Assembly (NCBI GenBank): GCA_902805475.1
Contig: CADCSX010000002.1
Location: forward strand, 3,100,001 to 3,164,000
Origin: Entonaema liquescens
Lineage: Eukaryota; Ascomycota; Sordariomycetes; Xylariales; Xylariaceae
Reading direction: 5' to 3'
Length of the DNA stretch: 64,000 nucleotides
The stretch's first letter is position 1. Each line of letters starts with the position of its first letter. Positions 23,959 through 34,651 of this stretch are shown piece by piece. Below the pieces are notes generated by a model. The model ran no database searches and had not been told where the DNA came from. It saw only the letters and a list, made by a program, of their open reading frames with translations. A program made the position numbers and the translations under genes.

Positions 23959-25003
23959 CGCGGTAGGGTTTCCGGATAGAAGGCTTCCAGATATCTGCCC
24001 AGATCAACATCCTCGGTATTGTACCAAAGGCAGCGACATATTTGATAGCCGGGGCGGTCTCAATGTGTAGGTACCTCCCTAGCCGCGTCGGACTATTGGG
24101 GTGTGGATTACTCTATGAGATTGGAGGTCATAAGGTAGCCATGATATGTGGAAGGAATTACAATCCCTTGGCTTACTCAATTCCCGCTGGCAGCGGGATA
24201 GGACCTCATGCGAAATTGAAATCCTCTGGTATAAATGGATAAACTCCAAGGGATGCGGCCCAAGGACTGCAATATTACGTGTTTATTTCACTTATAAGTA
24301 GCCACACAGAAATCTAGCATACGTTGGGTGGAGACTTGACCTAGAAGACTTACCTACGGTAATACATAAGGGTAATACATAAGGTTAGCAACTGCACGAC
24401 GAGATAGATATTGAAAAACAGCATATATAAGACATCATCAATGCGATTGCGCTCACCTAGGGCTTTCGTGATAAACCTTTAATTCGTAAGGCGGCTTGCG
24501 AGTGCTGTCCACGAATTACCAACTCGAGAAACATCACGCGTCTCGCAAAGACCAGAAGGTAATGGATGAGTTAATACAACATAAAAAGTAAAGGCCGAGA
24601 GGGTTTAATGATCATCGAAGATAATAATCCTTCATTGGTTCGGTTTGGGAATGCTACGCCTAATAGAAATCATGTGAAAGATATCTTCGACTGGAGCTGA
24701 CGAATTGGCCTCGTATTCGAAGCGTGGTGTGAGCAGCTCCATGAATCACAATGACGACCTGCCACCCGAAGTATTAGCGGGGAAACAAGCTGGACCCATA
24801 TTAGACGGGACTGTCAAATGCTGTCATCAGCAGAGTTAGAGTTGACAACGTAACGGGTCGGTAAGTAAGGCGTTCATGAACTTAAAATCTATCGTAGTCC
24901 TCGAAGATAAAGGGAACGAGGAGCTTGCTTTTTTTTCGGATGGATAGATAGACAGTTCTTCAAACAGCTTCATTGCTACTAATTAACCAAAGATCGACTT
25001 AAG
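23959..25003. other. Intergenic, about 1 kb
   Basis: No gene recognised. A 13-bp direct repeat GGTAATACATAAG occurs twice in tandem at 24358-24383. An open stretch at 24042-24242 has no domain and no supporting context. Confidence 0.45.
24358..24383. repeat. Tandem 13-bp direct repeat x2
   Basis: Two adjacent perfect copies of GGTAATACATAAG in intergenic DNA. Probably slippage; no function inferred. Confidence 0.75.
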
Positions 25004-25735
25004 ATGGCTGGCAAAGTAAGTCTAGCAAATACGGATGACATTCCCGATCTCGTAGAGATATTCTGGGAAGCCTTTAGCGGTCCAGGCGAAGTCATATTTC
25101 CTCATACGGAGGCAGGGCGGAAGTGGCTTCAACGCAGTTTCGATAATTTCTTGGGCCAGAAGTCTTACTACAGGCCAGAGTCGAAGGTCGCAGTCATTCG
25201 AAATCTTAACAGTCTGAATACCATCCCGAATTACGTTTAACGGACCAGTTGCTAAAAGAAATATAGGCCGACCGGTTGCACTCGCGATCGCACACATCGT
25301 CCGCCCAGGACAAAACATTGCTGGTAAATCATGGAAGACGCGATGGTCGCGATGCGAAGATATACCAGGGATTAGCGAGGAGAAGCTCGCAGAGTTTTTC
25401 GAACCTCTGGCGAGAGCCCATTATCTCGTAGTAGGAAAGGAGGGCCACGTCTGTAAGTTGTCAACAAGCGAAAATGTCCAACGGCAGCAGACCTGATCTT
25501 TGCAGTCATCGAGCTGGTCATGACCAAGTCTACCAGTCGAGGACGAGGTTACGCATCAGCTCTTATGGGATGGGCGACAAAGCTGGCAGATAACCTCGAC
25601 ATCCCTTGTTATCTTGATGCCGGTATGAGAGGCATGGGCATCTGCGATCGATGCGGTTTTAAGGCCCAAGACATTGAGATGCGATATGGCGGACCGCCGC
25701 CATGCACACCTATGCTACGATCGAGAAAGCAGTAA
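25004..25735 (+). CDS. GNAT-family N-acetyltransferase
   Basis: Three exons, 25004-25211, 25267-25452 and 25506-25735, giving 207 aa. N-terminal strand-helix VSLANTDDIPDLVEIFWEAF matches GNAT motif C, the hairpin around RPVALAIAHIV motif D, and HVFIELVMTKSTSRGRGYASALMGWATKLAD is motif A with the acetyl-CoA loop R-G-R-G-Y-A. Then CYLDAGMRGMGICDRCGFKAQD resembles motif B (..ag..Gi.lY.k.GF). The second intron (25453-25505, GTAAGT..TGCAG) is clear. The first is less certain: 25212-25266 with a weak GTCTGA donor and ATATAG acceptor is the only choice I found that keeps frame and length, joining VAVIRNLN-S-RPVALA. Substrate (amine, amino acid or drug) unknown; soluble enzyme. An aminoglycoside- or polyamine-type role would be guesswork. 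Confidence 0.78.
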
Positions 25736-27307
25736 CATGCTGATTGACGGTGCGCACGATGAGGGCCGAAGCAAGGCGAACTTCGAAACTCCTAACCATC
25801 AACTTAGAGGACCCTTAGGGAACGTTACGAGCATGTCGCACGATAATTCGACAGCGGGGCTGTCACCATTGGATTGACCAAGGGTTTGATGTACCCCACA
25901 AAGATCGTCAATAGGGACAATGCGGCCAATTTGCGAGTACGATACTCTCAGCTATGACGATGTTGATTATGGAAGTTGAAAAAAATGAATGAAGAATATT
26001 TCATATGTATGTTTGCGCTTAGCTATGTGTCTGAGTTTATGCGGTAGAGTTTATGTTTGTAAGGAAACTCAATGATTCGACGAAAAATATATTTCTATTT
26101 GTTCGACTTGTTGGTTTCTTCTGATTTGTTACCACAATTCTGATTACCAACAGGAAAAAAAGAATGTTGGAAACCTTGGTTCAGGGTCTAGATTGTCTTT
26201 GCATCGCGCAGCCACAGCGGAGAATACGACCTGGGTCTATTTAAAGCGGGCACTGCGGGACGAGATACGCCGTTAAACTCTGTATTACCAAAGTTGTACT
26301 CAGGAGGTATTCAGCAGCCCTACAGTGCTAGACTTCTACAGGAGGAACTATCCAATTGGTACCTCTTAGGTGGGGTTGGGTACATGTATCTACCAAATGT
26401 CGCTGCCTAGAGGTCCCTTACACATGCGCTTACTCCAAAGGCTACTCCAAATGCTCTCAATACTTTTTTCAATGTCTCATAGTTCTTACTACTAGCCTTA
26501 CTAGCCTTTGCGAATTCAACAACCACAGCAATATTAGTTTTAAGTTCTCTCTTTCTACAAGTTCCAAGTTGTGTTAAGCTTTCGCATCTTCTTCTTAGTG
26601 CTATATCGAGCGTACTGAGCACCTCCTCTTTTTCTCAGGCCCTGTACATCTAACTGTTAGGTCATAGTGGGTTTCTTTGGTCGGTGCGAACGCCAAGCAC
26701 AAGCCTCCTACGACATGATGTCTTTCTTGGCTCGTCCAAGAGATCCAATGAAGAGGGATGCCAAGACTATCTGTGGCCTTATCCGCTCAGCTGTACATTC
26801 AAACCCCTGGAACTTCCATTTTGCAGCACTTCATCCGCCCTGCGGCACGGCAATTACTAGTTGCGGTCCTTTTTGGCTGACCATCTGTCCTTCTAATTCG
26901 TTTCATACATTGATTCCACCGTCCCTCTATCGTTCTTGGCGGGCTTTTTGTCTTTTTTCTGCCTTCTCATTGTTATCGCTAGTCTTGAGATAGATCGAAT
27001 CTCGGTTGGTTTTTTTTTGTTGCTTGCTTAGCCTCGGCTGACTGGAGCTCGTATTTCACATAGCTCGACTACTTAAGATTACGCCGTATTAGCTCTGGAC
27101 CAGCTCGATCTCCTTTAGCGATTCCTGTGTAGTTTTTGGGATGAAGATGGTGGTAGAATTGACTCTTGGTTAATACCCGTTGTTGTGTTCTTCCTCGTTG
27201 TTCTCTGGCTTCGCGCGAAGGAGGCGTTGGTTTGAAGGCTCGAGGGTCTTTCGTTTCTCCTTGCCCCTCCTTCTGTCTGTCTCTGTATATCGATTTCACT
27301 CGCAGAG
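25736..27307. other. Intergenic plus likely 5' leader of the GH47 gene
   Basis: No convincing gene. The last several hundred bases are rich in T and CT tracts (for example a T run near 27009-27017), as is common in fungal promoters and 5' leaders. A 108-codon open stretch at 26667-26993 lacks domain similarity and was not called. Confidence 0.4.
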
Positions 27308-30300
27308 ATGTTGCGCATACGAAGATATCGTTACTACGTTTTCTTCGCCGCTGTCGTCGTGCTCTTACTTTATCGAGTTTCCCAGAATAGCGAACAATGG
27401 GAGTCCGTCTCCGCGTCCATTCCCTATAGGGCTCCACCCAAGTCGCCTCCGGAGCGAGGCTTCGGCGCCACTGACAAGCAGTCGCAGCAACCCCTCCCTG
27501 GCAAGAGCGGAACTTCGTGGTCGGATGGGAGTAGTGACGTGACACGTCAAGAACGGGAGAAGACGGAGGAAGATATCAACAAGGTCAAGATCCCTAGCCT
27601 AAAACCCACTACCAGCGAAGATGTCCTCAACAAATTCGATCCCTCTACGGAGACCTCCACGACGGATTCCGGCAAGACCAAAGTTACCGTATATGACAAA
27701 GATGGTGCTGCGAAGACTACTACCGTTCCGTTGATCGATATACCGGATAAGAACATTGGTCAAGGTGCTAAGGGTAAAGGCGTCCATGGGAAACCGGGCA
27801 CGCATAAATCTAAGCCGGAGGGCGAACCAACTAAGCATTGGAAGAAGTTCCCGGAGCACTTTCCCGTACCCGAAGATGAGATAATCCCTTTGCCGACCGG
27901 AAAACCTAAGCCGATACCTGCGGTCCAATACGATTTCGATAAGGAGTTACCCGAGGTTCGGGAGAAGCGCCTGGAGCGTCTTGCAAAGGTGAAGGCCGAG
28001 ATGGTTCGCGGCTGGAAGGGTTATATGACCTACGCCAGAGGACATGATGAGCTGAGTCCAGTATCCAAAAAGTTTCGTGATCCGTTCTGCGGCTGGGCCG
28101 CAACTTTGGTTGATGCCTTGGACACGCTGTGGATTATGGGCATGAAGGAAGAGTTCGAAGAGGCTCTTCTAGAAGTAGAGAAGATTGACTTCACCACTTC
28201 CGAATTCCGCTCCGAAATCCCTGTTTTCGAAACAACCATTCGATACCTCGGCGGGTTAATTGCAGCCTACGATGTCAGCGGTGGCAAGGCTGGGGGGCAT
28301 GATATTCTTCTCGAGAAGGCGCTTGAGCTCGCAGAGATCCTTATGGGCGTCTTCGATACTCCGAATCGCATGCCTATTTTGTATTACAACTGGAAGCCAG
28401 TTTCCGTGTCGCTTCCCAAGAGAGCCCAAGGAGCAAGTGTCGCCGAGTTGGGCTCTCTCGCCATGGAATTTACCCGTCTCGCTCAAATAACTCAAGAGAA
28501 CAGGTATTATGATGCTGTAGCACGCATCACAGATGCCTTCTATGAATGGGAAGAGCGGGGAACGGCAATACCGGGTATCTTTCCGGAACATATAGATGCC
28601 AGCGGGTGTAATAGGACTGCAGAGGCCATAGTCGCTGCTCAAGAAGCCGAACAGGAAGAACAGCGGCAAATTGAGCTCCAAAAGTCCAGTTACGATATTT
28701 CTAATAGCAAAGTCGTCGGTATTGGTGGTGGCCAAAGCACATCTGCTAAATCCGATTTCCATGCCTTAGAAAGCCGCTCTCAAGTGGGAACACCTAATGA
28801 TGATGGCACCAAATCGGTTAAGATCGTAACCAATGGTGAGGAAATATATGCGTCGTCGGAGAAGGCTGGCTCTTCTAAGACCGATAAGAGCGATAAGGTC
28901 GAAAGTAGTACCGTGTCACGGAGCCGTAGTAACAATTCGGAAGAGCCCAAAAAGAAGGATAAATGTATTCATCAAGGACTCACCACCGGGTCGTTCTATT
29001 CCAACCAGCAATACAGTATGGGTGGAAGTCAAGACAGCACATATGAATATTTCCCCAAGCAGTGGCTGCTCCTTGGCGGCCTCGAGCCCAAGTATGAAAC
29101 TTTACATACTAAGGCTGTTGCGGCTGTCAAGAAATGGTTATTATACCGGCCCATGGTTCCCGACGATCGTGACATACTGTTCTCTGCTAAGATCAACACA
29201 CAAGGGAACCCGGAGACCGATGCCTCAACGGAGTGGGAAGTTACCCATCTCACCTGTTTTCTCGGAGGAATGTTTGGGCTAGGCGGAAAGATCTTCAAAG
29301 CCCCGGAAGACGTGGAAATTGGAAAGAAGCTCACGGACGGCTGTGTATGGGCTTACGAAAGCACGCCGAGCGGTATCATGCCTGAAGGTGCCACCGTCGT
29401 CCCCTGCGCCGAGGCGAACAATTGTCATTGGAACGAGACCCTGTATTGGCAATGGTTGGATCCTCTCCACGAGACCCACGATGAAGAGGTTAAAAAATTC
29501 GACATGGAACAAAAGGAGCGAAAAGCCAAGAAGGTGCAAAAGACAGAAAAACCGACAATGAAGGGGCATTCGAATCTCGGTACGGGGGCCGAAGAAACTG
29601 GTTTTAACAATGGTGAATCGGTAGGTGCTGGGATTCGTAAGAGGGCTCCTCCTGCGCCAATACGCAGTTCCACGGATCAGTCAGCAGGGGCACGAGACAT
29701 CACGAGTAGTGATGGAAGCCAGGCCACCCTCCAGTCAGAAGAGGATGATAGCGAAGTTCCAGAACCGATACGTCCGATGTCGTCGAAGGAGTACGCAGCA
29801 AACCGCATCCAGTCGGATAATCTCCCGCCTGGCTTTGTCAGTGCCCATTACCACTCCTATATCCTCCGGTAAGTACCTTATTATCATAAATATTACTTAA
29901 AGTATAGCTATAACATGCTATAATATGCTATGGGTTCTGAGGCCCGGTTAACATTTTTCGTAGGCCGGAAGCCATCGAGTCCGTTTGGTACATGTACCGC
30001 ATCACGGGTGACAGCACTTGGCAGGAGAAAGGGTGGAAGATGTTCAATGCCATTGTTCGCCAGACTCGGACGGAGGTTGGTAACAGTGCGATTGATAACG
30101 TTCTACTCGAGAACCCCGTCAAAACAGATGAAATGGAAAGTTTCTGGTTGGCTGAGACACTGAAATATTTTTATCTATTGTAAGTCGCCTCGCGTTGGCT
30201 TTGGATTCGTCTCGACGAATTACTGACGAGCTTTGCAGGTACTCAGATCCTAACCTCATCAGTTTAGATGAGTGGGTGCTAAACACGGAGGCGCATCCTT

Positions 30301-30317
30301 TCAGGCGACCAGTTTGA
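27308..30317 (+). CDS. Glycoside hydrolase family 47 alpha-1,2-mannosidase, type II membrane anchor
   Basis: Three exons, 27308-29868, 29964-30179 and 30239-30317, 951 aa. Residues about 6-22 (RYRYYVFFAAVVVLLLY) form a signal anchor; a Pro/Lys/Thr-rich stem reaches about 220. The GH47 barrel starts with VKAEMVRGWKGYMTYARGHDEL, CGWAATLVDALDTLWIMGM; catalytic-acid region SEIPVFETTIRYLGGLIAAYD; MGGSQDSTYEYFPKQWLL; THLTCFLGGMFGLG; NETLYWQWLDP; RPEAIESVWYMYRITGD; MESFWLAETLKYFYLLY; and the calcium-binding NTEAHPF at the end. Enzymes of this family trim Man9GlcNAc2 in the ER or Golgi or mark glycoproteins for degradation. Two long low-complexity inserts, about 440-555 and 722-835 (Ser/Lys/Glu-rich), enlarge the protein well beyond the usual 500-650 aa. 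They are in frame, without stops, and probably form surface loops. Whether it is a Golgi trimming enzyme or ER mannosidase cannot be decided from sequence alone. Confidence 0.92.
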
Positions 30318-31755
30318 ATGAGCACCTGGGCAATAGTCCAATAAATCAAATTTTTTTTGCATAGAATACAGACCACGACAGGTCCGCAATGAGAACTCAA
30401 GCTTAGCTAGGTTTATTTAGAAGTTGGGGCATTCGTTTGCTGGATAACTCTACTCTACAGAAGTTGAGGAATTCATGAGCTACTTATTGGACTCGTTCCA
30501 CGTAAGTGCAGGGGTGACGCGTCGTCATCACATCCACCACATTAACAACTATCCGTCCTGTTATCTTAACTCGTCTCGACGCGCTAAGCAGTGTGGTCTA
30601 TCGCATACCTAAGATGAGAGAGCAATTGTATATAAAATATCACGATAAAGAATCCATCTTCACCGACTCGTGACTGTCGACGCTATGGGAGGAGTGGGTA
30701 AGCTCGGATAACGACGGCTGTAGAGATATCATACCTAGGCAGATTCTAGACACCGAAAGAAGTGTATTCATGCATCGTCATAGATTTCTTTTACCTAACC
30801 TGGCTCCGACCACGGCAATGATAGGGGCGATACCTATGTGGGTAAGGATAACTTTCCGTATCGAATAAAGAAGTTTCAGCCTCTGATACTCATTACACCT
30901 CCGCCAGGATGGTAAACGTTAGAGGCTCCACCGTTCCATACTTTATTATAGGTAGCTGCTAAGGTATTTTATATGGGAAATCCTTTGCTCGTTACTTGCT
31001 GATTTAGAATCTTCAAGATATTTTTCTTCGCACGAGCTACAATACCAAAACTGAAATAAGGTATTACGTACCTCCCTTATAAAAATTGGCTTATAAGTTA
31101 CCTGCGGAACGTACTCGTTGATAAAGTATGGAACGGTGGAGCTTCTAACGTTTACCATCCTGGCGGAGGTGTACCTTGGCTGATCTTAGCTTGATCTTAG
31201 TCCAAGGCACTACGGACAAGAACTACTATTCTTAAGCGGCTTAAACATGGCTTAAGATAAGTCCCCGCCTAGGTGTTCGGGCCTATCTCTTGTAATATCT
31301 CATGCAGGTAGGGATCATATCTCTCGGGGTTATCTTTATGATAACAAATAAAAACTTGAACCACCTTCTCCGCAAGTCACTAACCCTCAAGAGGCAAAGG
31401 TCGACCCAGATCTTTCCGTTTAGGAAGGCCGACCGGGTGAGAGTTCCACTAAACCCCATAAAGACTAAGAGGAATTAGAGGAATGGAATCGCTGTATCTC
31501 TTATATGTACGTAATACCACCTTTTAATAAGATTCCGGCCTCGTGATAATAAGTCTAGAAGCTTTCGATCTTTTCATATCATGTTCTGAGCGCGTCTTAC
31601 TTGCATTGCGCATTGCATCTCGCATTCCAGTCGTCTGGATCAGTCAATTCAACCTTTTTTTTTCCCTCCGCAAGTCACGGCCGTATAAGCGTATCAAGCA
31701 ACTTCAATATAATTGCATGAGATAACATTTTTAATCCGTTCTTGCGAAGTGGAAA
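30318..31755. other. Intergenic holding a MITE
   Basis: Between the GH47 stop and the permease ATG. The central part is the inverted-repeat element listed separately. The rest has no recognised gene. A CT/T-rich tract (TTTTTTTTCCCTCCGC) at about 31650-31672 is typical of fungal promoters. Confidence 0.45.
30896..31171. mobile_element. MITE-like element with 51-bp terminal inverted repeats and TA flanks
   Basis: The left arm starts CACCTCCGCCAGGATGG at 30896 and the right arm ends with its reverse complement at 31171. The two 51-bp arms (30896-30946 and 31121-31171) match at all but one position. Both outer ends are bordered by the dinucleotide TA (30894-30895 and 31172-31173), the target-site duplication expected for Tc1/mariner-type elements. 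The 276-bp unit has no transposase coding capacity, so it would be a non-autonomous miniature element mobilised in trans. The open stretch inside it (30946-31158, minus) is a by-product of the repeat. No second copy was noticed in this window. Confidence 0.85.
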
Positions 31756-33496
31756 ATGGGCCGCCAAAGCGAAGATGTGGCATATGCCACGGACGACGCT
31801 GGTCGGGTCGAATCTGAACCGAAAGGTGATCTGCTCGACCGCACCGTGTCGAATCAAATTGGCGAGATGAACCTCGAGAGCGGCCACCAGCTCAAAAGAG
31901 GACTCAAGAGTCGACACATCCAATTCCTCGCTCTCGGAGGCGCGTGAGTCACCCGATTTCTCCCTTGCATATTGCAAACATACGATGAATCAGTACGGTT
32001 TACTAAATGTTTCTAGAATCGGAACCGGTCTATTCGTCGGCTCCGGCCAGATTCTAGCCACCACGGGCCCGGCGCCGTTGTTCATGGCGTACCTGTCCAT
32101 GATGTTTGTGGTCTGGGTTATCATGAACAACCTCGCGGAAATGGTCACGTATCTTCCCATGAAGGGCATTTCGATTCCCTACTTTGTCGGTCGTTTCGTC
32201 GAACCCAGTCTCGCATTCGCCTCCGGCTGGAACTATTGGTACGCTTATGCCATGCTACTCGCCGCCGAGTGCACGGCCGGTGCTATAATTCTGCAGTACT
32301 GGACTACCGCCGTCCCGGTAGCTGTCTGGATTGCCATCCAGCTCATTGTTATCATGTTACTGAACATCATTGCTGTTTCATTTTTCGGCGAGGCGGAATT
32401 CTGGTTCGCGAGTATAAAGCTTATTACCATAACCGGTTTAATTATCTTGGGTATCGTCCTATTCTTCGGCGGCGGTCCCAACCATGATCATTTGTATTTC
32501 AGATATTGGCAAGAGCCGGGAGCATTTAAGCCGTACCTGGTAGAAGGAAACACGGGTCGGTTTTTGGCGTATTGGACAGCCTTTGCGCGCGCCGGTTTCT
32601 CGTTCGTCACGTCGCCCGAACTTATCGCCCTCTCGGCGGGCGAGACCGTAGCACCCCGACGAAATATCCCCAAGGCGGCGCGTCGTTTCGTGTGGCGATT
32701 GGCCATCTTTTACGGCCTGGGCTCTCTTGTCATTGGTATCATTGTCCCCAGCGACGAGAAGATGTTAATGACGGGCGACTCGAACGCGTCGGCTAGCCCC
32801 TTTGTTCTCGGTATCTCGCGCGCTGGAATCAGGGGTCTCAACCATGTCATCAATGCCGCCGTGTTGACATCGGCCTGGTCCGCCGGTAACGCGTTCTGCT
32901 ACTCGGGCTCGCGTGTGCTTTACTCAATGGCACTCAACGGCCAGGCGCCGCGGTGGTTCAGACTCACCACGCGCCGAGGTGTGCCATACGTCGCGGTGCT
33001 TTTCACCCTGTTAATCGCATGCTTGGCCTTCCTCAACGTGTCCAACTCCGGCGCGCAAGTGTTCCAGTGGTTCACCAACATCTCGACGATTTCCGGCTTC
33101 ATCGCGTGGATCGTAGTCATGATCACATACATACGATTCCGGAAAGCCATGTCGTACCATGGCATGCTTGGCGCCCTTCCCTACCGAACACCCCTCCAAC
33201 CGTATGCGACGTATGCCGTGCTGTTCATCATCGTAATCCTAACCCTTACCAACGGGTTCCAAGTCTTCTTCCCGTCGGAATGGAGTGTGTCCAGCTTCCT
33301 CGCCGCATACATCACCATCCCGATTTTCCTCGTATTGTACCTCGGGCATAAGATCTTCTGCCGCACACCCCTCGCGACGAAAATCGAGAACGTGGATGTC
33401 TGGACGGGGAAGAAGGAAATGGATGATCTTAGCGCGGCGGATGACGAAAGAGTGCCACGGAACTGGTACGAGAAGGTGTGGTTTTGGCTTGCTTGA
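31756..33496 (+). CDS. Amino acid permease (APC superfamily, yeast-type YAT)
   Basis: Two exons, 31756-31943 and 32017-33496, joined across a 73-bp intron (GTGAGT..TCTAG, branch TACTAAAT) inside the diagnostic first-helix motif LKRGLKSRHIQFLALGG-A-IGTGLFVGSG. Product 555 aa with about twelve TM helices and a cytosolic N terminus rich in acidic residues. Other family hallmarks: NNLAEMVTYLPMKG, FVEPSLAFASGWNYWYAYAM, FARAGFSFVTSPELIALSAGETVAPRRNIPKA (helix 6 region), and FCYSGSRVLYSMALNGQAPRWF. Transport of amino acids by proton symport across the plasma membrane is the family role; residues alone do not fix the substrate. The ATG at 31756 is followed by about 45 residues before the signature, normal for the family. 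Nothing is broken. Confidence 0.92.
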
Positions 33497-33907
33497 TTTG
33501 CTTTTGCTGCGGTTGAGCGAGGTGTATAGGTATTGTGAGATACCATTGATGTATCATTTATAAAATCTTGAAAAGATACTTGTATAAAATATTCTTGGAA
33601 ACATTTAAATCCAATTTTTGCATCACGCAATCGTCATAGTAAATTTCGTATTGTATGCTAATATTAAGGGTCCGCTATTTCAAGTAAGAATTTAATGCAT
33701 CATACAACAAGACCAGTCATGTAGTCTAGAAGACGTGTCAAGATTCCTCATTGCTTCACATATACTTCCTATAAAATACTATATGTACATCAATAATATA
33801 TTCTTCATCAATGGCTTAAATATGCCAATATTATTCCCCATAACATCACGTCCCTCGTTTTCAATTCATCGAATCATGTAAAAATAACAAAATGCACAAA
33901 TAGTACT
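33497..33907. other. Convergent 3' intergenic region
   Basis: AT-rich spacer between the 3' ends of the permease and the minus-strand Cys-rich protein. It holds TATAAAAT- and AATAAT-like stretches that could serve polyadenylation. No gene. Confidence 0.45.
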
Positions 33908-34651
33908 CTACGCAAGAAGCGAGCCTAAAACCACAAGCCCTAACGTGATACATAGGCTGGTCTTCGGCCGAGTCTGTACAGCCCAAGAGCCAGGACCTGA
34001 AGACGACGTGGGTTCCGCAGCCGAGTCTGAACCGGTGGACGAAGTAGTTGGCGCTACATATGTCGCTGCCACCGTCACTTCGGCCACGCTAGCGCCGCCC
34101 GCCCCTGTATAAGCCACGAGACATATGGGTGTCCCCGATGCGCCGTATTTCGGGTTACCCCATCCCCAAAGATCATTCGTCACAGTCGCCGACGGGTCAG
34201 CATTGCTTGACGGGGGAGTGCTATCGGCGTAACTAACGGGGAACGGCGTCGCCCGGGTGATATTCGTCGCGGCTAAGCTAGCCAGCGGCGTGCCTATGGT
34301 ACCCGGGGCACAGGCAGTCCTGGGGCTAGGCGTATAATCCAGGGCAGCGGTCTGAACACCGGTAACGCCACAGCAGATGAGGTCTTCCAAGTTAACGGGG
34401 CGGGGTGGTCCAGCGTCTGGGTTGGAGTGCGCAATGGGCGAGGCGTTGCTGTATATGTCGAAGGAGGTGTCGACGATGACGCCGTTGCAGCATATGCTCT
34501 GGTAGTCGTCGGGGGAGACAGAAGTGTTCCCCCCAGCCGACCCAGGGCAAAAAGCACCGAATAAAGCTCCGCGGGTAGATCTGGGGAAGAGGCACCATTG
34601 CGAGATGTCCCCAGTAGGGATCGATGTTGCGACGGCTGATGGCGACGACAT
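33908..34651 (-). CDS. Hypothetical Cys-containing, Ser/Thr-rich protein with GPI-like C terminus
   Basis: Single exon, 247 aa; I do not recognise a named domain, though similar small proteins seem common in Sordariomycetes. Visible: a non-hydrophobic N terminus (MSSPSAVATSIPTGDISQWC), paired Cys motifs ICCNGVIVDTSFDIYSNAS and LICCGVTGVQTAALDY, a Cys in RTACAPG, a Ser/Thr-rich stretch (about 195-222), and a terminal hydrophobic segment LCITLGLVVLGSLLA after small residues, resembling a GPI-attachment signal. The lack of a clear N-terminal signal peptide is odd for a GPI protein; an upstream coding exon may have been missed. Codon use is regular and the long frame without stops supports a real gene. 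It is convergent with the permease. Confidence 0.65.
   Translation of the reverse strand: MSSPSAVATSIPTGDISQWCLFPRSTRGALFGAFCPGSAGGNTSVSPDDYQSICCNGVIVDTSFDIYSNASPIAHSNPDAGPPRPVNLEDLICCGVTGVQTAALDYTPSPRTACAPGTIGTPLASLAATNITRATPFPVSYADSTPPSSNADPSATVTNDLWGWGNPKYGASGTPICLVAYTGAGGASVAEVTVAATYVAPTTSSTGSDSAAEPTSSSGPGSWAVQTRPKTSLCITLGLVVLGSLLA

Noticed and set aside
30946..31158. 70-codon minus-strand open stretch
   Set aside because: It lies almost wholly inside the MITE and overlaps its inverted repeat; no coding character.
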